Both the position numbers and the translations under genes were made by a program. A stretch of 64,000 nt of DNA from Bacteroidales bacterium H5 (GTDB taxonomy: Bacteria > Bacteroidota > Bacteroidia > Bacteroidales > Muribaculaceae): positions 62,001 through 126,000 of the forward strand of contig DAAQ01000010.1 in NCBI GenBank assembly GCA_001701225.1, in the 5' to 3' direction. The number at the start of each line of letters is the position of its first letter. The first letter of the stretch is position 1. The notes below the pieces were generated by a model, which was given only the letters and a program-made list of their open reading frames with translations, searched no databases and had not been told where the DNA came from. Of the stretch, positions 45,898-54,952 are shown one piece after another.

Positions 45898-46607
45898 CAG
45901 TTTTCCTTTATCTTGAATATGTTGTACAGATTATTGAATGATTCGATATACTTGCGTCCTACCGGAATCGGCCGTTCATAGCCATGCAGATAGATCTTGC
46001 GGTTGGAGAAACGGTCTATGGCCGACAAGGCCACGATATACGAGCGGTGTACGCGTATCAGCCTGTCGGCGGGGAGCATGGCCTCCATCTCCTTCATGGT
46101 TATCTGAGACAGCACCATGGGAAGGTTGCGTCGGTAGACCTTGACATAGTTGTCCATCGCTTCGATGAAGGTTATGTCGGCGATATTGACCACGACGGTC
46201 TTGTGCTCGACCTTCAGTGTTATGGCGTCGCTGTGTACGGGGTCAGCTGTCCTGGAGCCAAGCCACCGCAGGGCTTTCTCCATGGCTCTCTCGAAGCGGG
46301 GATAGAATATGGGCTTGTGCAGAAAGTCGATGGCGTCGGCGTCAAAGCCGTCGAGGGCATATTGCGAGTATGCGGTGGTAAATATGACGCAAGTCCCTTC
46401 GGGCAGGCGGCGCGCCAGTTCGATGCCGTTGTGCGAGTTCATCTCTATGTCCAGAAACACTATGTCAGGGCGTGTTGAGGCGATATGTTCCATCCCGGCT
46501 ATAGGCGAGGTGAAGCACTCGAGGTCTATGTCGCCGAATCGGCGGCAGTATTCGCTGATTATGCTGAGGGCGATGGGTTCGTCGTCAATCGCGACACATT
46601 TTACCAT
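45897..46607 (-). CDS. LytTR-family response regulator
   Basis: The 236-residue protein has a receiver domain ('CVAIDDEPIAL', phosphoacceptor Asp53 in 'VFLDIEMN', 'IFTTAYSQYALDGF', Lys in 'HKPI') and a LytTR DNA-binding domain ('ITLKVEHKTVVVNIADITFI', 'RLIRVHRSYIV', 'PVGRKYIE'). It is the partner of the LytS-type kinase encoded 10 nt upstream. LytTR regulators bind direct repeats near -60 to -40 of targets. Candidate targets are the divergent RND pump gene, the PepSY-like gene and the DUF4890-like gene; this is inferred from position only. Confidence 0.95.
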   Translation of the reverse strand: MVKCVAIDDEPIALSIISEYCRRFGDIDLECFTSPIAGMEHIASTRPDIVFLDIEMNSHNGIELARRLPEGTCVIFTTAYSQYALDGFDADAIDFLHKPIFYPRFERAMEKALRWLGSRTADPVHSDAITLKVEHKTVVVNIADITFIEAMDNYVKVYRRNLPMVLSQITMKEMEAMLPADRLIRVHRSYIVALSAIDRFSNRKIYLHGYERPIPVGRKYIESFNNLYNIFKIKEN

Positions 46608-46617
46608 GGTGTGGGGA

Positions 46618-47625
46618 TTATAAATCTATTCTGAGTTTGACATTGAAATTCTTGCCGTCGTCGGTGACCGTCAGCTCGTGCCGTCCAGGATATAGCAGCT
46701 CGAGGCGCCTGCGGCAGTTGCCTATGCCCATGTGTTCGCCTATCTTGCGGACGGGGAATATGCGGTTTGCCGTCTCGAACGTGAGGCGCCTGTCGCGCAC
46801 GTGCAACGATATGGAGATGCGGCTCTTCTCGACCGGCGACACTCCGTGCTTGAAACAGTTCTCGACAAATGTTACCAGCAGCATCGGTGGCACTGTGACC
46901 GAGCCGTCAGGGGCGTCGATGTCGAGCGACACCTCTGTCATTCCGTTCAGGCGCAGCGACTGCAGGTCGACATACTGGCGTATATATGCGGCCTCGTCGG
47001 TCAGTGACACCATGTCGCGCGATGAGGTGGTGTGTATGTAGCGCATCATCGAGATGAACTTCTCAAGCGACTCGAGTGCGCCGGGATTTCCCGTAAGGAA
47101 AAGCCCGTAGAGAGAGTTGAGGGTGTTGAACATGAAATGGGGCTTGATCTGGGCTTTGTAGAGGTTAAGCTCGGCCTTGTCCCTCTCGGCCTCGACAGCG
47201 CGGCGCCGCGCACGCTGTATGTTGGTCTGTGTCAGCAGTCCTACAGCGAAGCTGAATGTCTCGACAATCATGAACAGTGTCCATACCGCTTGCTGGTATT
47301 GCTGTATGTTAGGGAGCATACGTGTTATGCCTATGTCATGTATGCTGGGCTTGGGTGTGTAGAGGGTCACGCGCGAGAAAGCATAGGTAATCACGAATGA
47401 GAGTATCGTGAGTATGGCGGCACGGATATGGCCGCGCCTCCCGCGGAAAAGCTCAGGCACCGTGACAGTGCGGTTGAGGAAATAGAGCAGATAGAGCCAT
47501 ATCCCTACCGACATGACATATCCTGAGAAATTGTGATACCACCGCTCGACAGGGAAAAGCACTATCATTGTCGGGAGGACAATGAGACAGAACGCGAGGT
47601 CTATGTAGAGCGGAAGGTGCTTCAT
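46618..47625 (-). CDS. LytS-type sensor histidine kinase
   Basis: About 335 residues: four predicted N-terminal membrane helices, a short linker coiled coil ('RARRRAVEAERDKAELNLYK'), and a His_kinase domain with 'QIKPHFMFNTLNSLYG' (phosphoacceptor His163) plus a HATPase domain ('PPMLLVTFVENCFKHGV', 'MGIGNCRRRLELLY'). I start at the ATG at 47623-47625. A TTG start at 47652 would extend it by nine residues, but that TTG is part of the TAACTTTG promoter element (47650-47657), so it cannot lie on the main transcript. No periplasmic sensor domain is visible; the signal may be a membrane or envelope state. Confidence 0.92.
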   Translation of the reverse strand: MKHLPLYIDLAFCLIVLPTMIVLFPVERWYHNFSGYVMSVGIWLYLLYFLNRTVTVPELFRGRRGHIRAAILTILSFVITYAFSRVTLYTPKPSIHDIGITRMLPNIQQYQQAVWTLFMIVETFSFAVGLLTQTNIQRARRRAVEAERDKAELNLYKAQIKPHFMFNTLNSLYGLFLTGNPGALESLEKFISMMRYIHTTSSRDMVSLTDEAAYIRQYVDLQSLRLNGMTEVSLDIDAPDGSVTVPPMLLVTFVENCFKHGVSPVEKSRISISLHVRDRRLTFETANRIFPVRKIGEHMGIGNCRRRLELLYPGRHELTVTDDGKNFNVKLRIDL

Positions 47626-47649
47626 TGGCGAAGATGATATTTCTGGTGG

Positions 47650-47657
47650 CAAAGTTA
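47650..47657 (-). promoter_or_regulatory. -7 element for the kinase-regulator-PepSY operon
   Basis: Minus-strand TAACTTTG is a full match to TAnnTTTG and lies 24 nt before the ATG at 47625, giving a leader of under 20 nt. This also decides the kinase start. Confidence 0.6.
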
Positions 47658-47697
47658 ATCATTTTATAATTAACGTGATACAGAAGCTATGACCGTT

Positions 47698-47750
47698 CGC
47701 CACCACAGTGGGGCCTTTGGTCATTTATCTATAAGACCGATGTGGTGGCG
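47698..47750. promoter_or_regulatory. Inverted repeat in the divergent promoter region, candidate operator
   Basis: A 10-bp perfect inverted repeat (47698-47707 and 47741-47750, CGCCACCACA/TGTGGTGGCG) encloses a second short one (GGTC at 47719-47722, GACC at 47735-47738). Its right arm reaches the -33 region of the RND-pump promoter. It may be a regulator-binding site or a DNA/RNA hairpin. Confidence 0.45.
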
Positions 47751-47765
47751 TATGGTTTAATAGTA

Positions 47766-47773
47766 TAATTTTG
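47766..47773 (+). promoter_or_regulatory. -7 element for the RND pump gene
   Basis: TAATTTTG fully matches the consensus and is 20 nt before the ATG at 47793. The -33 region overlaps the right arm of the inverted repeat and has no TTTG. Confidence 0.55.
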
Positions 47774-47792
47774 CGGGAAAGAACCATTCAAG

Positions 47793-50700
47793 ATGACAGT
47801 AAGGACATTCATAGACCGGCCTGTGCTGGCCGGAGTGATTTCGGTGCTCATAGTGATTCTCGGTATTCTCGGCTTGATGCAGCTTCCTATCGAGCAGTTC
47901 CCCAACATCGCGCCTCCCACCGTCAGGGTATCGGCCACATATACCGGCGCAAATGCCGAGACGGTGATGAAGAGTGTCATCGTCCCGCTCGAGGAGTCGC
48001 TTAACGGTGTCGAGGACATGATGTATATGACATCGACCGCCACCAATACGGGCACTGCCTCAATCTCAATCTATTTCCGGCAGGGCACGGATGCCGACAT
48101 GGCGGTGGTCAACGTGCAGAACCGTGTCGCATCGGCCCAGGGGCTCCTCCCCGCCGAGGTCACCAAGAGCGGTGTCACGGTGAGGAAACGTCAGAACAGT
48201 ACGCTCAAGTCCATCACGCTCTACAGTCCCGACGACAGGTATGACGCCAATTTCCTCACCAACTATATGAAAATCAATATCGAGCCGCAGATCTCGCGTA
48301 TTGCCGGTGTGGGTGAGGTCAACATATTCAGCGCCGAGTATGCCATGCGCATCTGGCTCGACCCGTCGAAGATGTCGCAATACGGCCTCGTGCCCTCCGA
48401 CATAGACAAGGTGCTGGCCGAGCAGAACATCGAGTCGCCCACTGGCACACTCGGGGCCGAGTCGGCCAACACATTCCAGTATGTGCTCAAATATCGGGGA
48501 AGATATGAGGATGTATCCGAATATGAGAATCTTGTGGTACGTGCTCTCCCTGACGGCAGTATGCTGCGGCTCAAGGATATAGCCACCGTAGAACTGGGGG
48601 CGGTCAATTATGCCATGCTCAGCCAGACATCGGGCCATCCCGGGGCCAACGCCATGATAGCGCAGACAGCGGGCTCGAACGCCAACGAGGTGATTGTCGA
48701 GATTGACAGTACCCTCGACCGTATAAGGGAGACCCTGCCTGCCGGAATGGTGCTTACAGACATCTCGAGTACAAAGGATTTCCTTGACGCATCCATATAT
48801 AAGGTTGTCGAGACACTGGTCATCGCCCTGATACTTGTGGTGCTGGTGGTCTATCTCTTCCTCCACGACCTGAAGGCCACGCTTATTCCGGCCATCTCGA
48901 TAATTGTGTCGCTTGTGGGGACATTCGCCTTCATCTATGCCGTCGGTTTCACACTCAATATGCTTACACTGTTCGCCATAGTGCTTGTGATAGGCACTGT
49001 GGTCGACGACTCGGTGGTGGTGGTCGAGGCTGTGCAGGCACGCTTTGAGGCCGGTGAGGATGACCCCTATGTGGCCACCGTCAAGGCGATGGGAGGTCTC
49101 TCTGCCGCGCTCATCACGACTACCGTAGTGTTCATGGCCGTATTCATCCCAGTATGTTTCATGGGTGGCACGTCCGGCACGTTCTACAGGCAGTTCGGCC
49201 TCACTATGGCGGTGGCTGTCGGCATCTCGCTGCTCAACGCCATGACGCTGTGCCCGGCACTGAGCGCGATACTGATGCGTCCCGCAACCGACGGTGCGGG
49301 GAAGAAGACAGGCTATGTCACGAGGTTCCATTATGCCTTCGACGCATCTTTCCGTGCCGTGACAGGACAGTATCGCACCGGCATCATGTTCCTTTTCAAG
49401 AGACGTTGGATTGTGCTCGCCCTCTTTCTGCTGGCCGCGGGGGGACTGTGGTGGCTCATGTCAACGGCCAAGACCGGGCTTGTGCCGCAGGAGGATATGG
49501 GCACCATAAGCCTCAACGTGCAGGTTGCGCCGGGGTCGAACCTCGCCGAGACAGATGCCGTGATGGACGAGATCGAGGCTGCCATCCGCGACATCCCGGA
49601 GATAAGTATATACTCGCGTGTCAGCGGCAAGAACGCCCGTCACGACCAGTCGGCATCTGCGGGGTCGTTCAACATACGTCTCAAGGACTGGAGCGAGCGC
49701 AAGGGCGACGGTCAGGACATCAACTCTGTGATAAGGGAGATATATGCCCGTACTGCCGGAATCTCGTCGGCCCAGATACGGGCCTCGCAGTCGCCTATGA
49801 TTTCGGGATATGGCACGGGCAGCGGTTTCGAACTGTATGTCCAGGACCGCTCGGGCACAACCACAGACGAGCTGCTCGAGGTGACGCGCACCTTCATCGA
49901 CTCGCTCAACGCCCGGCCCGAGATTTCGAGGGCATACACCACCTTCGACACCAAATATCCGCAGTATATGGTCGAGGTTGACGCGGCCAGGTGCCTCCAG
50001 CACAATGTCTCGCCGGCAGATGTCCTCTCGACCCTCTCGGGCTATGTCGGAGGCAGCTACTCGTCGAACCTCAACAGGTTCACCAAGCTCTACCGCGTCA
50101 TGGTGCAGGCATCGCCCGACATGCGCCTCGACACCGAGGCCCTGAAGCGTATGTATGTGCGCACATCGTCGGGAGAGATGGCGCCGATAGACAATTTCAT
50201 CACCCTGACACGTGTCTACGGTTCCGAGAGTCTCTCGCGTTTCAACCTTTTCCCCTCCATCTCGGTATTCGGCGAGCAGGGCGAGGGGTACAGCTCTGGC
50301 GAGGCCATAGCCGCCATAAAGGATGTGGCGTCAAAATCTCTCCCGACCGGGTTCGGATATGAGTTCGGTGGCATGTCGAGAGAGGAATCATCGTCGGGCA
50401 ATACGACAGTGCTTGTCTTCAGCATCTGTCTTGCGTTCATCTACCTCATATTGTGTGCCCTCTACGAGAGCCTGACAATACCCTTTGCCGTCATCGCCGC
50501 CGTGCCGTTCGGACTTGCGGGCTCGTTCCTGTTCGCGCGCTGGTGGGGACTCGAGAACAACATATATATGCAGATCGGCCTCATCATGCTGATAGGTCTG
50601 CTGGCCAAGACCGCCATCCTGCTCACCGAGTATGCCACCGCGCGCCGCAAGGAGGGGATGGGACTCGTGGCCGCTGCCGTCTCGGCTGCCAAGGCCAGGT

Positions 50701-50927
50701 TCCGTCCCATAGTCATGACGTCGCTGATGATGGTGGTGGGTATGCTGCCGCTGATGTTCGCGTCGGGTGTAGGTGCCAACGGCAATATCTCGGTCGGCAC
50801 GGGCACTGTCGGAGGGCTGCTCTTCGGCACTCTCGCGCTGCTCTTCATCGTGCCGGTGCTGTTTGTGGTGTTCAGGTATATGCACGAGCGCATCATGCCC
50901 GCACGCAAGCGTCACGAGGGGATATAA
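47793..50927 (+). CDS. RND (AcrB/MexB-like, HAE1) inner-membrane efflux transporter
   Basis: The 1044-residue protein has the twelve-helix, two-porter-domain RND layout. It begins 'FIDRPVLAGVISVLIVILG' and carries 'PIEQFPNIAPPTV'. The proton-relay residues are present: Asp405 and Asp406 in 'GTVVDDSVVV' and Lys939 in 'LLAKTAILLTEYA', nearly the same numbers as AcrB Asp407, Asp408 and Lys940. It should export hydrophobic or amphiphilic compounds together with a periplasmic adaptor and a TolC-like channel. Neither partner gene lies next to it here, unlike most AcrB homologues, so it must use partners encoded elsewhere. It is divergent from the LytS/LytTR system. Confidence 0.95.
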   Translation: MTVRTFIDRPVLAGVISVLIVILGILGLMQLPIEQFPNIAPPTVRVSATYTGANAETVMKSVIVPLEESLNGVEDMMYMTSTATNTGTASISIYFRQGTDADMAVVNVQNRVASAQGLLPAEVTKSGVTVRKRQNSTLKSITLYSPDDRYDANFLTNYMKINIEPQISRIAGVGEVNIFSAEYAMRIWLDPSKMSQYGLVPSDIDKVLAEQNIESPTGTLGAESANTFQYVLKYRGRYEDVSEYENLVVRALPDGSMLRLKDIATVELGAVNYAMLSQTSGHPGANAMIAQTAGSNANEVIVEIDSTLDRIRETLPAGMVLTDISSTKDFLDASIYKVVETLVIALILVVLVVYLFLHDLKATLIPAISIIVSLVGTFAFIYAVGFTLNMLTLFAIVLVIGTVVDDSVVVVEAVQARFEAGEDDPYVATVKAMGGLSAALITTTVVFMAVFIPVCFMGGTSGTFYRQFGLTMAVAVGISLLNAMTLCPALSAILMRPATDGAGKKTGYVTRFHYAFDASFRAVTGQYRTGIMFLFKRRWIVLALFLLAAGGLWWLMSTAKTGLVPQEDMGTISLNVQVAPGSNLAETDAVMDEIEAAIRDIPEISIYSRVSGKNARHDQSASAGSFNIRLKDWSERKGDGQDINSVIREIYARTAGISSAQIRASQSPMISGYGTGSGFELYVQDRSGTTTDELLEVTRTFIDSLNARPEISRAYTTFDTKYPQYMVEVDAARCLQHNVSPADVLSTLSGYVGGSYSSNLNRFTKLYRVMVQASPDMRLDTEALKRMYVRTSSGEMAPIDNFITLTRVYGSESLSRFNLFPSISVFGEQGEGYSSGEAIAAIKDVASKSLPTGFGYEFGGMSREESSSGNTTVLVFSICLAFIYLILCALYESLTIPFAVIAAVPFGLAGSFLFARWWGLENNIYMQIGLIMLIGLLAKTAILLTEYATARRKEGMGLVAAAVSAAKARFRPIVMTSLMMVVGMLPLMFASGVGANGNISVGTGTVGGLLFGTLALLFIVPVLFVVFRYMHERIMPARKRHEGI

Positions 50928-51098
50928 TCATTTTCAGTGATTGTCGTGCCCTGCGCCCGGGCGTGTGTGACATTCGCCACCGCATCTGTGCTATTGACCA
51001 ATTATTGATATTTTGAGATATGTATAATATCCTTAATATCAGGTTTTTGAAATTTGACATACCCAAAAGTAGGTATTTTATGAAGAATAAAAACTGAC

Positions 51099-51106
51099 GA
51101 ACTTTG
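51099..51106 (+). promoter_or_regulatory. Probable -7 element for the xus-like operon
   Basis: GAACTTTG differs by one base from TAnnTTTG, with TTTA 18 nt upstream (51077-51080). It lies 34 nt before the ATG at 51140. The region 50928-51139 before it is AT-rich, with repeated AATATC words at 51026-51040; no known iron-regulator site was recognised. Confidence 0.45.
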
Positions 51107-51139
51107 CATTGGAAAAAAGCAATTTAATCATTCTATGAA

Positions 51140-53518
51140 ATGTCGAAAGCTAAAAGCATAGTTCTACTCTTCATATCTCTCTTCATATTGTCATTCAGCG
51201 CTTTGGCTGCTCCGGGAGGCACCATGGTATCGGGTAAGGTCATCTCGGTCGACGGCGAGCCCGTTGATTTTGCCACCGTCTATCTCAAGGATACCGGATT
51301 CTCGGCCAACACTGACGAAAAAGGACTGTATCACATCAAGGCAGCTCCGGGAAACTACACCCTGGTATGCACTGCCGTAGGATTTGACAAGGTTGAGGCT
51401 AAGATAACCCTCAAATCGGGGGAACGGCTGAAACAGAACATAAAGCTCCGTCCGACCACACAGCTCGGCGAGGTCATCGTGGTTGGCAATCAGTTGAGCA
51501 AGGTGCGCAACTCGGCCTTCAACGCCACGGCGGTCAATACGCGCGAGCTGGTCAACACCACCAAGACCCTGAGCGAGGCACTGGCCAAGGCTCCGGGCAT
51601 GAAGATACGCGAGAGCGGCGGTGTCGGGTCGGACATGGCCGTGACGATGGACGGTTTCAGCGGCAAGCATGTCAAGGTGTTCATCGACGGAGTGCCGCAG
51701 GAAGGGGTAGGGAGCTCGTTCGGACTCAACAATATCCCCGTCAATTTCGCCGACCGCATCGAGGTATATCGCGGCGTGGTGCCTGTCGGGTTCGGTGCGG
51801 ACGCCATAGGTGGAGTCATCAACATCGTGACCCCCAAACGCCAGCGCAGATGGTTTCTGGACGCATCCTATTCGTATGGTTCGTTCAATACCCACAAGTC
51901 GTATGTCAATTTCGGCCAGACCCTGCGCAACGGTTTCAAATATGAGATAAACGCATTCCAGAACTATTCGGACAACGATTATTACGTCGACTCGCCGGTC
52001 GAGGACTTCAAGACCGGCGCCATCAACAGCAGCAAGGTCGAGCATGTGCGCAGGTTCAACGACACATATCACAACGAGGCTGTCGTGGCCAAGGCCGGAT
52101 TCGTCAACAAGCCCTGGGCTGACCGCCTGATGGTCGGCGTGACATATTCGCACATGTACAAGGAGATGCAGACCGGTGTGCGCCAGGAGATTGTCTACGG
52201 ACAGAAACACCGTCACGGCCACACCATACAGCCGTCGCTCGAATATGGCAAGCGCAATCTCCTCACCAAGGGTCTCGACGTCTCGCTCAATGCCAACTAT
52301 AACCGCAACAACAGCACCAATGTCGACACGGCGTCGGTCAAGTACAACTGGCGCGGAGAGACCGCACCGCTCAACGCTCCCGGAGAGCAGTCGTATCAGT
52401 ATTCGGATGCCATCAACGACAACTGGTCGGCGGCATTCACTGCCAACTACCGTCTGGGCTCCAGGCATGTGTTCACGCTCAACGATGTATTCAACGCCTT
52501 CAGCCGTACCAACGAGGACCTGCTCACCACGCCCCCTTCGCGTGACGAGTTCAACAAGCGCACCAGCAAGAACATTGTCGGCGCGTCCTACAGGTTCAAT
52601 CCCATATCGCGCCTCAATTTCTCGGTGTTCGGCAAATACTATCACCAGCATGTCTCGGGCCCGATGGCCACGAGTTCGGCCCAGGATGTCTACACCATGA
52701 CCTCGCGCAGTGTCGACTGCACGGGCTACGGGGCTGCCGGGACATGGTTCATGCCGTTGGGCTTCCAGCTCAAGGCATCGTATGAGAAGGCTTTCCGTCT
52801 CCCTACAATCGAGGAGATGTTCGGCGACGAAGACCTTGAGGTGGGCGACATCTCGCTCAAGCCCGAGGCAAGCCATAACGTCAACCTCAACCTGAGCTAT
52901 AACGCCACCTTCGGCAGCAACATCATCTATGTCGAGGCCGGATTCATCTATCGCGACACACGCGACTATATCCAGCGCAAAATCATGGCCCTGAGCGGAG
53001 GCAAGTCGGCCGCGACATACGTCAACTACGGCAGGGTCGACACCAAGGGAGTGAGCATATCGGCGAGATACAGCTTCTCGAAATGGCTCAGCCTCGGGGG
53101 CAATTTCACGCAGATGAACGTGCGCGACAATATGCCCACCGCCCAGGGGAGCACCGTGCCCAACATAGCTTACCGCGAGAGGATGCCAAACCTGCCCTAC
53201 ATGTTCGCCGACTCGGATGTCAACTTCTACTGGCACGGACTCGGCCGCAAGGGCAACGTACTCACGGTGACCTACGACAACCAGTTCACCCATAGCTTCT
53301 GCTACTACAGCGCCAACATCGGCGCCGACAATTCGGACTACATGGTGCCCGACCAGTTCGCGCACAACCTCACGGTGTCATACGGCATCGCCAACGGACG
53401 CTATAACCTGTCGTTCGAGTGCCGCAACTTTACGGACGCGCGGCTCTACGACAATTTCAGCCTCCAGAAAGCCGGACGTGCCTTCTATGGCAAGGTGAGG
53501 GTATATTTCGGAAACTAA
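51140..53518 (+). CDS. xusA: TonB-dependent receptor, XusA-like (xenosiderophore)
   Basis: The 792-residue protein has a signal peptide (1-28), a carboxypeptidase-regulatory-like domain ('MVSGKVISVDGEPVDFATVY', to about 105), the TonB box region 'LGEVIVVGNQ', a plug ('VKVFIDGVPQEGVGSSFG', 'IEVYRGVVPVGFGADAIGGV') and a 22-strand-type barrel ending in 'FYGKVRVYFGN'. At under 800 residues it is of siderophore-receptor size, not SusC size. It is followed by DUF4374 and PepSY membrane genes, the same order as the Bacteroides xusABC xenosiderophore operon. The name is given on gene order and fold; ligand identity (enterobactin-type or other) is not known. Confidence 0.82.
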   Translation: MSKAKSIVLLFISLFILSFSALAAPGGTMVSGKVISVDGEPVDFATVYLKDTGFSANTDEKGLYHIKAAPGNYTLVCTAVGFDKVEAKITLKSGERLKQNIKLRPTTQLGEVIVVGNQLSKVRNSAFNATAVNTRELVNTTKTLSEALAKAPGMKIRESGGVGSDMAVTMDGFSGKHVKVFIDGVPQEGVGSSFGLNNIPVNFADRIEVYRGVVPVGFGADAIGGVINIVTPKRQRRWFLDASYSYGSFNTHKSYVNFGQTLRNGFKYEINAFQNYSDNDYYVDSPVEDFKTGAINSSKVEHVRRFNDTYHNEAVVAKAGFVNKPWADRLMVGVTYSHMYKEMQTGVRQEIVYGQKHRHGHTIQPSLEYGKRNLLTKGLDVSLNANYNRNNSTNVDTASVKYNWRGETAPLNAPGEQSYQYSDAINDNWSAAFTANYRLGSRHVFTLNDVFNAFSRTNEDLLTTPPSRDEFNKRTSKNIVGASYRFNPISRLNFSVFGKYYHQHVSGPMATSSAQDVYTMTSRSVDCTGYGAAGTWFMPLGFQLKASYEKAFRLPTIEEMFGDEDLEVGDISLKPEASHNVNLNLSYNATFGSNIIYVEAGFIYRDTRDYIQRKIMALSGGKSAATYVNYGRVDTKGVSISARYSFSKWLSLGGNFTQMNVRDNMPTAQGSTVPNIAYRERMPNLPYMFADSDVNFYWHGLGRKGNVLTVTYDNQFTHSFCYYSANIGADNSDYMVPDQFAHNLTVSYGIANGRYNLSFECRNFTDARLYDNFSLQKAGRAFYGKVRVYFGN

Positions 53519-53542
53519 TCAAATCAAAACTACCATAAGGAT

Positions 53543-54946
53543 ATGACAACAAGACTCTTCAGGCTTGCCATCGCGGCAGCCATGGTCCCTGCGGTGGCAC
53601 TGACCTCCTGCTCGGACAACGATGAACCCGCACAGGGTGACAACGGCGGCTCGACCACCGGTGGCAAATATGTGTTTGCCACCAGCGTGCAGGGCACCAG
53701 CCAGACATCATACGTGCTCCTGACAGGCGAGAGCCTCGACGAAGGGGAGCTCTCGACCGTCAACAACGGCCTCACCAACGACGGTGCCACGCAATGGGTT
53801 TTCTACAAGGACTACCTCTATGCTCTCACCTACAACCAGGGCAATGCCGGAACCACAAGGAGCTATGTGCTCAATGCCTCGGGCAAAATGGAGGCGCGTC
53901 CCACACGCTACAACATCAGCCGCTTCTCGTCTTACGGCATGTATGACGACTATATCATCACCATGTCGACCGGCGAGGGTCCCGCATCGCTCACCGACGC
54001 CAAGGGTTACAAGCCCATGACGCTGCTGGTGACCTATCTCGATGTCTACAACGAGGAGACCTCGACCAACAACACATCTACTGGCCTCTACAGCATGGAG
54101 AACTTTCTCGGCAATGGTGAGTATGTGACTCTCGCGGGTGCCGAGCAGAGCGGCTCGAAGCTCTATTGCGGTGCCGTGCCGATGGGCCTGAGCCAGTATG
54201 GCGTGGCTGCCGACGGCGGCAAATGGGTGCGCGAGGGCTATGAGCATCTGGTGCATACCGAGGCCGGAGGCTCGGGTGCGGGGTCATATAAGGCCGGTGA
54301 GCTCGTGGGCACACAGTATCCCGACGAGTGCTGGGTGGCAATCTATGACAATGCCGACATGCTCAACCCCAAGCTGGCCAAAACCGACCGCATCAGCACC
54401 CCCTGCAGTCGCTATCGCTCGCAGTACTACCAGACCGTCTGGGCTGCCGACAACGGCGACATCTATGTATTTTCGGCAAGCTATGCCAAGACAATGACCG
54501 ACCCCGGGCAGAAGACCAAGCTCCCCGCCGGCGTGTGCCGTATCCCCGCCGGGAAGACCGAGTTTGACGACTACTACTGCGACATCGAGGCACAGACACC
54601 GGGCGGAAACCGCTCGTTCATGCGCTGCTGGCCTGCAGGGGGCGACTGCTTCCTGATGGTGATGTACGACCGCTCGCTCACCGAGAAGAATCCCGCCGCC
54701 ACTGAGCTGGCCATATTCGATGCCTCGGACAGGAAGCTGACCTATGTCACCGGCCTCCCCGCAGGTGTGACCTCGATAGGCAAGACCGTCTACAACCGCG
54801 ACGGCAAGGTATATATCCCCGTCAATGTCGAGAACGAGTATCCCGCCATCTATGCCATCGACACCAAGACCGCCAAGGCCGTTAAGGGCGTGACCATCCA
54901 GGCCACCGACATCACCGGCTTCGGCTATATGACCCCGGTAAAATAA
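53543..54946 (+). CDS. xusB: DUF4374 lipoprotein, XusB-like siderophore-binding protein
   Basis: The 467-residue lipoprotein has Cys23 followed by 'SDNDEP', an acidic surface-export signal, then a Gly/Thr linker and a beta-propeller-type repeat pattern ('GGKYVFATSVQGTSQTSYVL', 'TQWVFYKDYLYALTYNQG', 'YQTVWAADNGDIYVFSAS'). DUF4374 proteins next to a TonB receptor correspond to XusB, a surface lipoprotein that captures enterobactin-type siderophores for XusA in Bacteroides. The gene is 24 nt after the receptor gene and 6 nt before the PepSY gene. Confidence 0.8.
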   Translation: MTTRLFRLAIAAAMVPAVALTSCSDNDEPAQGDNGGSTTGGKYVFATSVQGTSQTSYVLLTGESLDEGELSTVNNGLTNDGATQWVFYKDYLYALTYNQGNAGTTRSYVLNASGKMEARPTRYNISRFSSYGMYDDYIITMSTGEGPASLTDAKGYKPMTLLVTYLDVYNEETSTNNTSTGLYSMENFLGNGEYVTLAGAEQSGSKLYCGAVPMGLSQYGVAADGGKWVREGYEHLVHTEAGGSGAGSYKAGELVGTQYPDECWVAIYDNADMLNPKLAKTDRISTPCSRYRSQYYQTVWAADNGDIYVFSASYAKTMTDPGQKTKLPAGVCRIPAGKTEFDDYYCDIEAQTPGGNRSFMRCWPAGGDCFLMVMYDRSLTEKNPAATELAIFDASDRKLTYVTGLPAGVTSIGKTVYNRDGKVYIPVNVENEYPAIYAIDTKTAKAVKGVTIQATDITGFGYMTPVK

Positions 54947-54952
54947 TCGGCC

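Noticed and set aside
47626..47652. TTG start extending the LytS-type kinase by nine residues.
   Set aside because: The TTG is part of the TAACTTTG promoter element, and the ATG at 47625 begins a normal membrane N-terminus.
51191..53365. A 724-codon open frame on the minus strand.
   Set aside because: It is antisense to the TonB receptor gene, which has a signal peptide, plug and barrel; the reverse reading has none of these.
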